Shown one piece after another: positions 16,533-25,932 of a stretch of DNA of 64,000 bases (the stretch's first letter is position 1; each line of letters begins with the position of its first letter). The stretch spans positions 1 to 64,000 of the forward strand of contig NZ_JAJAWH010000017.1 of NCBI RefSeq assembly GCF_020531965.1, read 5' to 3'. Source of the DNA: Pseudorhizobium xiangyangii. Its GTDB lineage: Bacteria; Pseudomonadota; Alphaproteobacteria; Rhizobiales; Rhizobiaceae. Below the pieces are notes generated by a model. It worked only from the letters and a program-made list of their open reading frames with translations. It did not search any database and was not told where the DNA came from. Position numbers and translations under genes: made by a program.

Positions 16533-17639
16533 ATGTCGACTGCCAAGCTGGGACAACCGGACGAGCGGATCAAGTCCGAGTCCCTTGCCACCAAATTGAT
16601 GAAACGTCCGGAATTGGGAGCCATTGGCGGTGTCGTTCTTGTCACCATCTTCTTCCTGGTGACGGCAGACCGTACGATGTTCACCCTGTCCGGCATCATG
16701 AACTTCATGACGCCCGCTGCGCAGCTGGGCATTCTCGGAATTGCGGCTGCAATGCTGATGATCGGCGGGGAGTTCGACCTGTCCATCGGCTCGATGGTCG
16801 CTTTCGCCGGCATGGTCTTTGCGGCATTGACCGTCAATGCCGGACTGCCACTCATCGTCGCCATTCCACTGACTCTGGGGGTTGCCGCCGCGCTGGGCGC
16901 AGCCAACGGCCTCATTGTGATACGCACAGGTCTGCCCTCCTTCATCGTCACACTGGCAGGCCTCTTTGTCCTGCGGGGCGCGGCGCTTGTCGGCCTGAAG
17001 ATCTTTACCGGCGGCTCCACGCAGCTGCGCGGGGTTCGTGATGCCGTCGAAGGCGATTTCCTCGCGCCAATCTTTTCCGGCGACGCATTCGGCTTTCTTT
17101 TCGATTGGCTTGCCGCGGCCGGCATGATCGAGACCTTCAAGTCCGGCGCGCCTAAAATACCTGGCATTCCGGTGGAGATCATCTGGTTCGTTCTTTTCGC
17201 GCTGGCTGCCACTTATGTGCTTTTGCGCACCCCGATCGGAAACTGGATCTTTGCAACGGGGGGAGATTCTCTCGCTGCCTCAAATTCCGGCGTGCCGGTC
17301 CGGCGCGTCAAGATATCGCTCTTCATGCTGACCGCGATGGCTGCGGCCCTCGTTGCCATCATTACCGTGATCGACGCCGGCTCCACCGACGCTCGCCGCG
17401 GCTTCATGAAAGAGTTCGAGGCGATCATCACTGCCGTTATCGGCGGCTGCTTGCTGACCGGAGGCTATGGCTCGGCGATCGGCGCCTTCTTCGGTGCGAT
17501 CATTTTCGGCATGGTCACGATCGGCTTGACCTATACCCGGTTTGATCAGGACTGGTTCCAGATATTCCTCGGCACAATGCTTCTCCTGGCTGTGATCTTC
17601 AACAACGTCATCCGCAGACGTGTGACCGGGGAGCGCTGA
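16533..17639 (+). CDS. Sugar ABC transporter permease (RbsC type)
   Basis: A polytopic inner-membrane permease of the BPD_transp_2 class. The 368-residue product has about ten hydrophobic segments, with the family pattern [14 protein letters not shown] near residues 77-90, [23 protein letters not shown], and [18 protein letters not shown]. It lies between the binding protein and the ATPase, whose start is 1 bp beyond its stop, so the three form one importer. Confidence 0.9.
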   Translation: MSTAKLGQPDERIKSESLATKLMKRPELGAIGGVVLVTIFFLVTADRTMFTLSGIMNFMTPAAQLGILGIAAAMLMIGGEFDLSIGSMVAFAGMVFAALTVNAGLPLIVAIPLTLGVAAALGAANGLIVIRTGLPSFIVTLAGLFVLRGAALVGLKIFTGGSTQLRGVRDAVEGDFLAPIFSGDAFGFLFDWLAAAGMIETFKSGAPKIPGIPVEIIWFVLFALAATYVLLRTPIGNWIFATGGDSLAASNSGVPVRRVKISLFMLTAMAAALVAIITVIDAGSTDARRGFMKEFEAIITAVIGGCLLTGGYGSAIGAFFGAIIFGMVTIGLTYTRFDQDWFQIFLGTMLLLAVIFNNVIRRRVTGER

Positions 17640-17640
17640 A

Positions 17641-18420
17641 ATGACCGTACCGATCATCCACATGGAAAACATCAAGAAGCACTATGGCAATGTCATCGCG
17701 CTGAATGGCGTGACCTTCGACGTGGCCGCCGGTGAATGCCACTGCCTTCTGGGCGACAACGGCGCAGGCAAGTCGACCTTCATCAAGACCATGTCTGGCG
17801 TCCATAAACCCACCGAGGGTTCGATCACGCTTGAGGGAAAACCGATGTCCTTCAACAGCCCCCGCGATGCGATGGAGGCAGGCATAGCCACGGTGTTCCA
17901 GGATCTCGCGATGATCCCGCTGATGTCGGTAACGCGCAACTTCTTCATGGGGCGCGAACCGGTGAAGGGCAGGGGCCTCTTCAAGCGCTTCGATATCGAC
18001 AAGGCCAACGAGATCACCATGGCGGAGATGCGCAAGATGGGCATCAACCTGCGGGGGCCTGATCAAGCGGTAGGGACGTTGTCGGGTGGCGAAAGGCAGA
18101 CGGTAGCCATCGCACGGGCGGTCTATTTCGGCGCCAAGGTGCTTATCCTCGACGAGCCGACATCAGCACTTGGCGTACGCCAGACCTCCAACGTCCTTGC
18201 CACCATCAATCGCGTTCGAAAACAGGGTATTGGCGTCGTGTTCATTTCCCACAATGTCCGTCATGCCATGGCTGTGGGTGACCGCTTCACCGTGCTCAAC
18301 CGTGGCCAGACGCTGGGAACCGCACGGAAAGGCGAAATCAGTGCCTCCGACTTGCAAGATCTGATGGCTGGCGGACAGGAACTTGCCGAGCTGGAAGGCT
18401 CGCTCGGCGGAACGATCTGA
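17641..18420 (+). CDS. Sugar ABC transporter ATP-binding protein (single NBD)
   Basis: The ATPase that powers the preceding importer. The 259-residue product has one nucleotide-binding domain: Walker [10 protein letters not shown], signature LSGGERQ, Walker [12 protein letters not shown] and the H-loop (ISHN). Many carbohydrate importers of this class use a double-domain ATPase of about 500 residues; this one is the single-domain form seen with fructose (FrcA-like) systems and presumably works as a homodimer. Confidence 0.92.
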   Translation: MTVPIIHMENIKKHYGNVIALNGVTFDVAAGECHCLLGDNGAGKSTFIKTMSGVHKPTEGSITLEGKPMSFNSPRDAMEAGIATVFQDLAMIPLMSVTRNFFMGREPVKGRGLFKRFDIDKANEITMAEMRKMGINLRGPDQAVGTLSGGERQTVAIARAVYFGAKVLILDEPTSALGVRQTSNVLATINRVRKQGIGVVFISHNVRHAMAVGDRFTVLNRGQTLGTARKGEISASDLQDLMAGGQELAELEGSLGGTI

Positions 18421-18443
18421 CTGCCGGTCAAACGAGGGAACAG

Positions 18444-19571
18444 ATGTCGACTTCAATGCCGCAGACAGAACTCGGTGTGGCTCTGATAGGAACGGGCTTC
18501 ATGGGCAAATGCCATGCCATGGCCTGGCGAAACGTCGCAGCGGTCTTTGGTGGCGCGCATCCGAGGCTCGAAATCCTCGCGGATGTAACCGAACATTCCG
18601 CCAAGATGTTCGCAGACCAGTTCGGCTTTTTCCGTTCAACCACGCGGTGGGAAGATGCCATCATCGATCCCGCGGTCGACGTGGTGTCGATCACGGCGCC
18701 CAACGGCTTGCATCGCCCGATGGCCGAGGCGGCATTGAAGGCCGGCAAGCACGTCTGGCTGGAAAAGCCTATGGCGCTGACGCTGGAGGATGCCAGCGCC
18801 ATGGCGGCAACTGCCGCGGCTCACCCCGGGCAGGTAACAATCCTCGGTTACAACTACCTTCGCAATCCTGCGTTCCAGGCTGCGCGAGACATGATCCGCG
18901 AGGGATTGATCGGTGCGCCGCTGACGTTTCGCGGAGTTTATGACGAGGATTATTCCGCTGACCCGCTCCTCCCGTGGTCGTGGCGGATGACACATGAGGA
19001 TGGCGGGCTGGGCGCACTCGGCGATCTCGGTTGCCACCTCGTAAGCCACATGCTGGCCCTCATGGGCCCGGTCTCCGAGGTGATCGGCCAGACCCAGATT
19101 GCCATCCCCACACGTCTTTCGCCGGAAGGTCCAAAGCAGGTCGAAAACGAAGACAGCGCCATGGCCCTGTTGCGCTTCACCTCCGGTGCACAAGGCTCAT
19201 TTGCCACCTCGCGAGTGGCTCGCGGGCGCAAGTGCCGCCTGCAATGGGAAGTCCATGGCTCTTTGGGAACGATCGTTTTCGACCAGGAGAACATGAACGA
19301 GCTTTGGGTTCATCGCATGGGTGAAGCCGGCTTTGTGCGGCACCTGACCGGCCCTAGCCAGCCCGATTTCGCCGCCTTCTGCCCGGCGCCGGGCCATAAC
19401 TTTGGGTTCAACGAGCAGAAAGTGATCGAGGCCCGCGATCTTCTCCTCGCGATTGTCGGCGGTCCGCATGTGGGCCCGGATTTCGCGGATGGGCTGGAGA
19501 TCGAAAAAATCATTCACGCGATGGCTGCCTCGAACGGCAAAGCGATACGGATTGAAAGGCAAGAAAAGTGA
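18444..19571 (+). CDS. Gfo/Idh/MocA-family oxidoreductase
   Basis: A second NAD(P)-dependent dehydrogenase in the operon, 375 residues. The Rossmann motif is [13 protein letters not shown] and the catalytic Lys lies in [12 protein letters not shown]; the C-terminal domain has [15 protein letters not shown], the usual His-bearing helix. It differs clearly from iolG at 14412, so it probably acts on another isomer or derivative (scyllo-inositol, D-chiro-inositol or an inosose). Substrate unproven. Its stop overlaps the iolC GTG start as GTGA. Confidence 0.85.
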   Translation: MSTSMPQTELGVALIGTGFMGKCHAMAWRNVAAVFGGAHPRLEILADVTEHSAKMFADQFGFFRSTTRWEDAIIDPAVDVVSITAPNGLHRPMAEAALKAGKHVWLEKPMALTLEDASAMAATAAAHPGQVTILGYNYLRNPAFQAARDMIREGLIGAPLTFRGVYDEDYSADPLLPWSWRMTHEDGGLGALGDLGCHLVSHMLALMGPVSEVIGQTQIAIPTRLSPEGPKQVENEDSAMALLRFTSGAQGSFATSRVARGRKCRLQWEVHGSLGTIVFDQENMNELWVHRMGEAGFVRHLTGPSQPDFAAFCPAPGHNFGFNEQKVIEARDLLLAIVGGPHVGPDFADGLEIEKIIHAMAASNGKAIRIERQEK

Positions 19572-21493
19572 CCAAAACACTGGATGTCATTACCATCGGC
19601 CGTGCCGGCGTTGACCTCTATGGCGCACAAATTGGTGGTCGGCTGGAGGACATGGGATCCTTCGAGAAGTATATCGGCGGCTCTCCTACCAACATCGCCT
19701 GCGGCAGTGCTCGCCTAGGCCTTAAGACTGCACTTATCAGCCGCGTCGGCAACGAGCATATGGGCCGCTTCATCCTGGAACAGCTAGCCCGCGAAGGTGT
19801 GGCGACCGACGGCGTGAAGATCGACCCCGAGCGACTAACCGCGTTGGTGATCCTCGGCATTCGCGATGACGAGAAGTTCCCTTTGATTTTCTACCGCGAA
19901 AACTGTGCGGACATGGCGCTCTGTGAAGATGATATCGACGAAGACTTCATTTCCTCCGCCCGAGCGGTCGTCGTTACCGGAACGCATCTCAGCCACCCAC
20001 GCACGGAAGCTGCCGTCATCAAGGCACTGACCCTTGCCCGCAAGTACGGACTGCGCACGGCGCTCGACATCGATTATCGCCCGAATCTGTGGGGTGTGGC
20101 GGGTCATGGTGACGGTGAAAGCCGTTTTGTCGAAAGCGCCAAGGTCACGGCCAGACTGCAATCATCACTACATTACTTTGACCTGATCGTCGGAACGGAG
20201 GAAGAGTTCCACATCGCCGGCGGATCGACCGATACGCTCGTGGCCCTTGGTGCGGTGCGTTCCGTGAGTGGCGCAACGCTCGTGTGCAAGCGCGGCCCAC
20301 TGGGTGCAGTTGCTTTCGAGGGTGAGATCCCCACCAGCCTAGATAAAGGGCAAACGGGACAGGGCTTCCCGATCGAGGTGTTCAATGTGCTCGGCGCCGG
20401 CGACGGCTTCTTTTCCGGGCTGCTGCGTGGCTGGATGACGGGAGAGGATTGGCCGACATCGCTGAAATATGCCAACGCCTGCGGCGCTTTCGCCGTCAGC
20501 CGTCATGGCTGCACGCCGGCCTACCCGAGCTGGGAGGAGTTGCAGTTCTTCCTCGATCGCGGCGTGGTGCGCCCGGATTTGCGCAATGATCCGGATCTGG
20601 AGCAAATCCACTGGTCGACGACGCGCCACACGCGTGTCAACGGCGACTGGTCCACCATGCGTGTTTTTGCGTTCGATCATCGGATGCAACTGGAGACGTT
20701 GGAAGGCTACTCACCTGAGAAAGGCGCCTCGTTCAAGGAGCTATGCCTCGATGCGGCATTGCGGGTACAGGCGGGCCAAAGCGGGTACGGCATCCTCTGC
20801 GACAATCGCATCGGGCGTTCCGCTCTTCACCGAGCTTCCGGCACCGGCCTGTGGATCGGACGGCCGACCGAGTGGCCGGGCTCTCGTCCGCTGACGCTCG
20901 AGCCAGAACTCGGGCTCGATAGCGGGACGCTGGTCGAATGGGCGCGCGAGGATGTGGTGAAGGTGTTGTGTTTCTGTCATCCGGACGACGCAGGCGAGAT
21001 GCGGGCCGGGCAGGAAACAACCGTCAGACAGCTTTTCAACGCTGCACGCCGCAACAAACTGGAATTCCTGCTGGAGATCATACCGTCCAAAGTAGGCCCC
21101 ACAGACGACGCGACGGTGGCAACGCTCATCAACCAGTTCTACGCGGCCGGCATTTATCCCGACTGGTGGAAGCTGGAGCCATTGAAGACGCATAACGGCT
21201 GGGCGAGTGCGATTGCCGCAATCGAAGCCCATGACAGACACACACGCGGCATCGTCGTTCTCGGACTGGATGCGCCGGAGGCGGACCTTTCGGAGAGTTT
21301 CGAGATCGCGGCGCGTTTCAATCTGGTCAAGGGATTTGCGGTGGGACGCACGATCTTCGGCGAAGTGGCAGGTCGCTGGTTCTGCGGCGAACTCGCTGAT
21401 GAGGCGGCTGTGAACGAAATGTCCAAGCGCTATGCGCGGCTTTGCGGACTATGGGATTCGGCGCGCGAAAAGGCACGGGAGCAGGCAGCATGA
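19568..21493 (+). CDS. iolC: 5-dehydro-2-deoxygluconokinase fused to DUF2090 aldolase-like domain
   Basis: IolC phosphorylates 5-dehydro-2-deoxy-D-gluconate. The 641-residue product joins a PfkB kinase (residues about 1-325; [15 protein letters not shown], and [14 protein letters not shown] with the catalytic Asp) to a C-terminal DUF2090 domain (about 340-635; [15 protein letters not shown]). DUF2090 is a TIM-barrel related to the DhnA/LacD aldolases and may cleave the phosphorylated product, the IolJ step. This fusion is common in proteobacterial iol operons. The GTG start overlaps the previous stop by 4 bp, and the end overlaps iolD as ATGA. Confidence 0.92.
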   Translation: MTKTLDVITIGRAGVDLYGAQIGGRLEDMGSFEKYIGGSPTNIACGSARLGLKTALISRVGNEHMGRFILEQLAREGVATDGVKIDPERLTALVILGIRDDEKFPLIFYRENCADMALCEDDIDEDFISSARAVVVTGTHLSHPRTEAAVIKALTLARKYGLRTALDIDYRPNLWGVAGHGDGESRFVESAKVTARLQSSLHYFDLIVGTEEEFHIAGGSTDTLVALGAVRSVSGATLVCKRGPLGAVAFEGEIPTSLDKGQTGQGFPIEVFNVLGAGDGFFSGLLRGWMTGEDWPTSLKYANACGAFAVSRHGCTPAYPSWEELQFFLDRGVVRPDLRNDPDLEQIHWSTTRHTRVNGDWSTMRVFAFDHRMQLETLEGYSPEKGASFKELCLDAALRVQAGQSGYGILCDNRIGRSALHRASGTGLWIGRPTEWPGSRPLTLEPELGLDSGTLVEWAREDVVKVLCFCHPDDAGEMRAGQETTVRQLFNAARRNKLEFLLEIIPSKVGPTDDATVATLINQFYAAGIYPDWWKLEPLKTHNGWASAIAAIEAHDRHTRGIVVLGLDAPEADLSESFEIAARFNLVKGFAVGRTIFGEVAGRWFCGELADEAAVNEMSKRYARLCGLWDSAREKAREQAA

Positions 21494-23322
21494 ACATGGT
21501 TCGACTGACGGCCGCACAGGCGATGGTGAAATGGCTCTCCGCGCAGATGACGGACGAAGGCGAGCGCTTCGTCGACGGTGTCTGGGCAATCTTCGGCCAC
21601 GGCAATGTGGCGGGCCTCGGCGAGGCGTTGCAAAAGGCGGGCAATGGGCTACCCACCTGGCGTGGCCAGAACGAGCAGACCATGGCGCATGCAGCCATCG
21701 CCTATGCCAAGGCTATGAAGCGCCGGCGGGTGCAGGCAGTGACATCCTCCATCGGACCGGGTGCAACAAACATGGTGACGGCGGCGGCTCTGGCACATGT
21801 CAACCGGCTGCCCGTGCTCTTCATCCCCGGCGACGTCTTCGCCAATCGCCGGCCAGATCCGGTGCTGCAGCAGATCGAGGACTTCGGCGACGGCACAGTC
21901 TCGGCCAACGACTGCTTCCGGCCGGTCAGCCGCTATTTCGACCGTATTACACGGCCGGAGCAACTTCTGACGGCTTTGCCGCGTGCGATGCGCGTGATGA
22001 CCGATCCCGCCGATTGCGGACCGGTGACGCTCTCCTTTTGCCAGGACGTTCAGGCCGAGGCTTACGACTGGCCGGAAGCGTTTTTCGAGCGCAAGGTCTG
22101 GCGCATCCGCAGACCGGCGCCGGACAGGCGCGACCTTGAGGATGTTGCTACGATGATTCGCGCGGCGAAGACGCCGGTGATCGTCGCCGGCGGTGGGGTC
22201 ATCTACAGCGATGCGGAACGCGATCTTGCCGATTTTGCCACGCGCCACGCGGTTCCCGTGATCGAAACGCAGGCAGGCAAGTCCGCACTGCCGCAAAACC
22301 ATCCGCTGAACTTCGGCGCTGCCGGCGTTGACGGTTCGGCGGCTGCAAATGTGCTCGCTCGCACGGCGGATCTGGTGATCGGGATCGGCACTCGCTTCCA
22401 GGACTTTACGACGGGGTCATGGTCGCTGTTTGAGGCAAAAGAGCGCCGCATAGTCTCTATCAACGTCCATGGCTATGACGCCGACAAGCACGGCGCGACC
22501 GGACTGGTGGCCGACGCCAAGGTAGCGCTTGTTGGCCTGAGCGAAATCCTCGGCGAGCATCGTGCACCAGCGCCGGATGCCGCATCACGAACCGAATGGC
22601 TTGCCGCCGTCGATCGCCATTGCACAGCGCCTTCCGCCGACGGTCTGCCGACAGATGCGCAGGTCATCGGAGCGGTCCAGCGCGCGACGGGCGAAAGCGC
22701 CATCGCCATGTGCGCCGCCGGCACCATGCCGGGTGCGCTCAAGCTTCTGTGGCAGTCGAGCCAGGGTGGCTATCACATGGAATACGGCTATTCCTGCATG
22801 GGCTATGAGATTGCCGGTGCCATGGGGCTGAAGCTCGCCCGTCCGGATCGTGAGGTTGTCTGCTTCGTCGGCGACGGCTCTTACATGATGGCCAATTCGG
22901 AACTGGCGACTGCGGTCATGCGCAAGGTGCCGTTCACCGTCGTTTTGACTGACAATCGCGGCTACGGCTGCATCAACCGCCTGCAGCAGGCAAGCGGCGG
23001 CGAGGCATTCAACAATCTCTACAAGGACTGCAATGTTGAACAGCAGCCGCAGATCGACTTCGTTGGCCATGCGGCGTCAATGGGCGCTTTTGCGGTGAAA
23101 GCGAAAGACATCGCCGATCTGGAAACGCAGATCGCTGTCGCCCGCGGCCGCGACATTCCGACTGTCATCGTCATCGAGACAGACCCGACCAATGGTCCCG
23201 GCTTTGGAGACGCGGGCCATTGGTGGGACGTCGCGGTCCCCCAGGTGGGCACCACCGACAAGCTGCGGCAGGCCTATGGCCGTTACCTCGAAGGCGCCGC
23301 CAGACAGAGACCCGTAAACTGA
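21490..23322 (+). CDS. iolD: 3D-(3,5/4)-trihydroxycyclohexane-1,2-dione hydrolase
   Basis: This thiamine-diphosphate enzyme opens the inositol ring by hydrolysing trihydroxycyclohexane-dione to 5-deoxy-glucuronate. The 610-residue product has the three-domain TPP layout: an N-terminal domain with the catalytic Glu region (HGNVAGLGEAL, QNEQTMAHAAIAYAKA), a central domain (VIVAGGGVIYSDAERDLADF) and the C-terminal TPP motif from VCFVGDGSYMM to NRGYGCINRLQ. The ATG at 21490 overlaps the iolC stop. It is followed closely by iolE. Confidence 0.94.
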   Translation: MNMVRLTAAQAMVKWLSAQMTDEGERFVDGVWAIFGHGNVAGLGEALQKAGNGLPTWRGQNEQTMAHAAIAYAKAMKRRRVQAVTSSIGPGATNMVTAAALAHVNRLPVLFIPGDVFANRRPDPVLQQIEDFGDGTVSANDCFRPVSRYFDRITRPEQLLTALPRAMRVMTDPADCGPVTLSFCQDVQAEAYDWPEAFFERKVWRIRRPAPDRRDLEDVATMIRAAKTPVIVAGGGVIYSDAERDLADFATRHAVPVIETQAGKSALPQNHPLNFGAAGVDGSAAANVLARTADLVIGIGTRFQDFTTGSWSLFEAKERRIVSINVHGYDADKHGATGLVADAKVALVGLSEILGEHRAPAPDAASRTEWLAAVDRHCTAPSADGLPTDAQVIGAVQRATGESAIAMCAAGTMPGALKLLWQSSQGGYHMEYGYSCMGYEIAGAMGLKLARPDREVVCFVGDGSYMMANSELATAVMRKVPFTVVLTDNRGYGCINRLQQASGGEAFNNLYKDCNVEQQPQIDFVGHAASMGAFAVKAKDIADLETQIAVARGRDIPTVIVIETDPTNGPGFGDAGHWWDVAVPQVGTTDKLRQAYGRYLEGAARQRPVN

Positions 23323-23331
23323 GGACAAGGT

Positions 23332-24228
23332 ATGATCCGCTTCGGCACCAACCCCATCGCCTGGGCAAACGACGACGACCAGACGCTCGGCGCCAACATT
23401 CCGACAGAACAGATCCTCCACGAGGCCGCGGGTATCGGCTTTGACGGAATCGAGAACGGTCACCGCTGGCCTGACGATCCGGAAGCGCTGAGACAATTGC
23501 TCGGGACCCATGGCCTTGCTTTCGTTTCCGGCTGGTATTCGCTGAACCTGCTATCGCAATCGGTGGATTACGAGAAAAAGGCGATCCAGCCGCATCTCGA
23601 CAAGCTGAAGCACAACGGCTGCACCGTCTGCATCGCCTGCGAAACCTCCAACAGCATCCAGGGTCTGCAGGTGCCGTTGTCGGAAGGCCCGAAGCTCTCA
23701 AACGACGCCATGTTGCTGTTTGGCGCCAGGGTCGAGGAACTCGCCGCCTTCACGGCATCGCAGGGCATAGCGCTCGTCTACCATCACCATATGGGTACGG
23801 TCGTCGAGACTCCAGAGGAGATCGACGCCTTCATGGCCGCAACAGGCCCGAGGACGCGACTGCTGTTTGACGCAGGCCATTGCTACTTCGGTGGAAATGG
23901 AAGCGATCCCGCGCCGATGTTGCGCAGATATGTCGATCGCGTCAGCCATTTTCACGCCAAGAACGTCCGTCCCGCCGTGATGCGGCAGGTTCGCGAAACA
24001 GGCATGTCCTTCATGGACGGCGTTCGTGCCGGTGTCTTTACCGTGCCCGGCGACGAGGAAGGTGCTGTGGATTTCACGCCACTGCTGACGATCCTCAAGG
24101 AGGCAGGTTATGACGGCTGGATCGTGATCGAGGCCGAACAGGATCCGGAGATCCGCACCCCCTACAAGTACCAGTCTCTTGGACTGAAGACGTTAAAAGC
24201 CGCGGCCATCGACGCCGGTCTCATCTGA
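23332..24228 (+). CDS. iolE: Myo-inosose-2 dehydratase
   Basis: IolE dehydrates scyllo-inosose to trihydroxycyclohexane-dione, the IolD substrate. The 298-residue product is a metal-dependent AP-endonuclease-2-type TIM barrel, with the start pattern RFGTNPIAWANDDDQTLG, metal-ligand stretches LVYHHHMGTVVET, LLFDAGHCYFGG and VSHFHAKNVRP, and final VIEAEQDP. It begins 9 bp after iolD, preceded by GAGGACAAGGT. Order iolC-D-E-B is as in other rhizobia. Confidence 0.94.
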   Translation: MIRFGTNPIAWANDDDQTLGANIPTEQILHEAAGIGFDGIENGHRWPDDPEALRQLLGTHGLAFVSGWYSLNLLSQSVDYEKKAIQPHLDKLKHNGCTVCIACETSNSIQGLQVPLSEGPKLSNDAMLLFGARVEELAAFTASQGIALVYHHHMGTVVETPEEIDAFMAATGPRTRLLFDAGHCYFGGNGSDPAPMLRRYVDRVSHFHAKNVRPAVMRQVRETGMSFMDGVRAGVFTVPGDEEGAVDFTPLLTILKEAGYDGWIVIEAEQDPEIRTPYKYQSLGLKTLKAAAIDAGLI

Positions 24229-24249
24229 CACGCGGTCAAGGAGGAAACC

Positions 24250-25047
24250 ATGCCCAATCTGCTTCATCGCCCGTTTGGCACCCATGGCAAGGTGCATGAG
24301 ATCACGCCTGCCTCGGCTGGTTGGCGGCACGTCGGCTTCTCCCTATACCATCTGCGTGCCGGCGAGCGCGCAGAGGAAGCCACCGGCGGCCGCGAAGTCA
24401 TTCTTGTCATGGTCGAGGGCAAGGCTAGCATTCAAGGCGCTGGCCGCGATTGGGGTGTTCTGGGCGAGCGCATGAGCGTCTTCGAAAAAAGCCCGCCGCA
24501 TTGCCTCTATCTGCCGAATGGCAGTGATTGGGTGGCCGTCGCGGAGACGGATTGCGTCATCGCCGTCTGCTCGGCGCCCGGCAAGGGTGGCCACGCTTCC
24601 CGCAAGATCGGACCGGACGGGATCACGCTGACGCAACGCGGCGAGGGGGCAAATACCCGCTACATCAACAACATTGCCATGGAGAATGAGGACTATTGCG
24701 ACTCGCTGCTGGTGACGGAGGTGTTTACCCCGGCCGGACACTGGTCAAGCTATCCGAGCCATCGCCATGACGAGGACGATTTTCCCCGCATCACCTATCT
24801 GGAGGAGACCTATTATCATCGGCTGAACCCTGCCGACGGTTTCGGCGTCCAGCGCGTCTATACCGACGACCTGCAATTGAACGAGACCATGGCCGTGCAT
24901 GACGGCGACGTGGTCTGCGTGCCGCGCGGTCATCATCCCTGCGGCGCGCCGTACGGGTTTGAGATGTACTACCTCAACGTCATGGCCGGGCCCTTGCGCA
25001 AATGGCGCTTTGTCGCCGCGCCGCCGGTCGAGCATCTGATGCGCTGA
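24250..25047 (+). CDS. iolB: 5-deoxy-glucuronate isomerase
   Basis: IolB isomerises 5-deoxy-glucuronate to 5-dehydro-2-deoxygluconate, the IolC substrate. The 265-residue product is a cupin of the KduI/IolB family with the metal-binding pattern SYPSHRHDED in the second half and YLEETYYHRLNP, then GDVVCVPRGHHPCGAPYGFEMYYLNVMAGP near the end. AAGGAGGAAACC gives a very strong ribosome binding site before the ATG. Confidence 0.95.
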   Translation: MPNLLHRPFGTHGKVHEITPASAGWRHVGFSLYHLRAGERAEEATGGREVILVMVEGKASIQGAGRDWGVLGERMSVFEKSPPHCLYLPNGSDWVAVAETDCVIAVCSAPGKGGHASRKIGPDGITLTQRGEGANTRYINNIAMENEDYCDSLLVTEVFTPAGHWSSYPSHRHDEDDFPRITYLEETYYHRLNPADGFGVQRVYTDDLQLNETMAVHDGDVVCVPRGHHPCGAPYGFEMYYLNVMAGPLRKWRFVAAPPVEHLMR

Positions 25048-25073
25048 GCGCCTTCACCTCAGGATATAGAGAC

Positions 25074-25895
25074 ATGGACCAACCTTTTACACTCGCGGCT
25101 TGCGCCGAAATGCTCTGGTGCGACAGGCCGATCGAATGGCGCTGCGAGCAACTCAAGGACCTCGGTTTCCAGGTCGGTCTATGGAATTGGCCGGACCACG
25201 ATCTTGACGCGCTGGAAAGATCGGGCGCGACATTTTCCATCATGAATGGCTATTTGACCGGGCGCCTTGCAGATGATGAGGGTGCCGACACGCTTTTGCG
25301 TTCGGCACGCGACACCGCTCAGGTTGGAAGGCGCCTCGGCGTCTCGCACCTAAACCTGCATGGCACAGGGCTTGGCGAAGGCGGCCTTCCAGCGCAGCCA
25401 TGCGAAACGGTGACAGGACGGATGTGGCTCAAGGCTCGCGACACGCTTTCGCGTATTGCCGATTTGGCCGAGGAACTGGATGTGGTCTTCACCCTGGAGA
25501 ACCTGAACTTGCCGGTGGATCATCCAGGAACGCCTTTCGGCCGCGCGGAGGATACGCTGGCATTGGTTTCCTTCGTCAATCACCCACGCCTGAAGCTCAA
25601 TCTCGACCTCTATCATGCCCAAATAGGGGAGGGAAACCTGATCGAGACCTGCCGGGCCTGTCTGCCCTGGATCGGAGAAATACAGGTCGCCGATGTACCG
25701 GGACGATGTGAACCAGGCACCGGCGAGATCAACTATTCTGTCATCGCCCACGCCCTGTTCGATATGGGATACCGTGGCCCGGTGGGAATGGAAGCCTTCG
25801 CCAAGGACGACCCGCTACAGGCACTTGAGGCATTTCGCGCGGCATTTACCCTTGAGGATAAAGACCTGTCGCGGGACGAGACCGGAACATCATAA
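25074..25895 (+). CDS. Hydroxypyruvate isomerase-like TIM-barrel protein
   Basis: Last gene of the inositol operon, 273 residues. It belongs to the xylose-isomerase-like TIM-barrel superfamily, near the Hyi/hydroxypyruvate isomerase branch (opening CAEMLWCDRPIEWRCEQL; metal-ligand stretches FTLENLN, LNLDLYHAQIGEGN, IQVADVPGRCEPGTGEINY, GMEAFAKDDP). In an iol setting it could be an inosose isomerase of IolI/IolH type. The sequence alone does not decide. The ATG at 25074 is chosen because an upstream in-frame start overlaps iolB. Confidence 0.82.
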   Translation: MDQPFTLAACAEMLWCDRPIEWRCEQLKDLGFQVGLWNWPDHDLDALERSGATFSIMNGYLTGRLADDEGADTLLRSARDTAQVGRRLGVSHLNLHGTGLGEGGLPAQPCETVTGRMWLKARDTLSRIADLAEELDVVFTLENLNLPVDHPGTPFGRAEDTLALVSFVNHPRLKLNLDLYHAQIGEGNLIETCRACLPWIGEIQVADVPGRCEPGTGEINYSVIAHALFDMGYRGPVGMEAFAKDDPLQALEAFRAAFTLEDKDLSRDETGTS

Positions 25896-25932
25896 CGATA
25901 TTCCTATCTCATCGATCCGGCAGTCTTGTTGC

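Noticed and set aside
15561-16556. 331-codon frame antisense to the inositol binding-protein gene
   Set aside because: It mirrors the sense codons of an established gene and has no recognisable domain.
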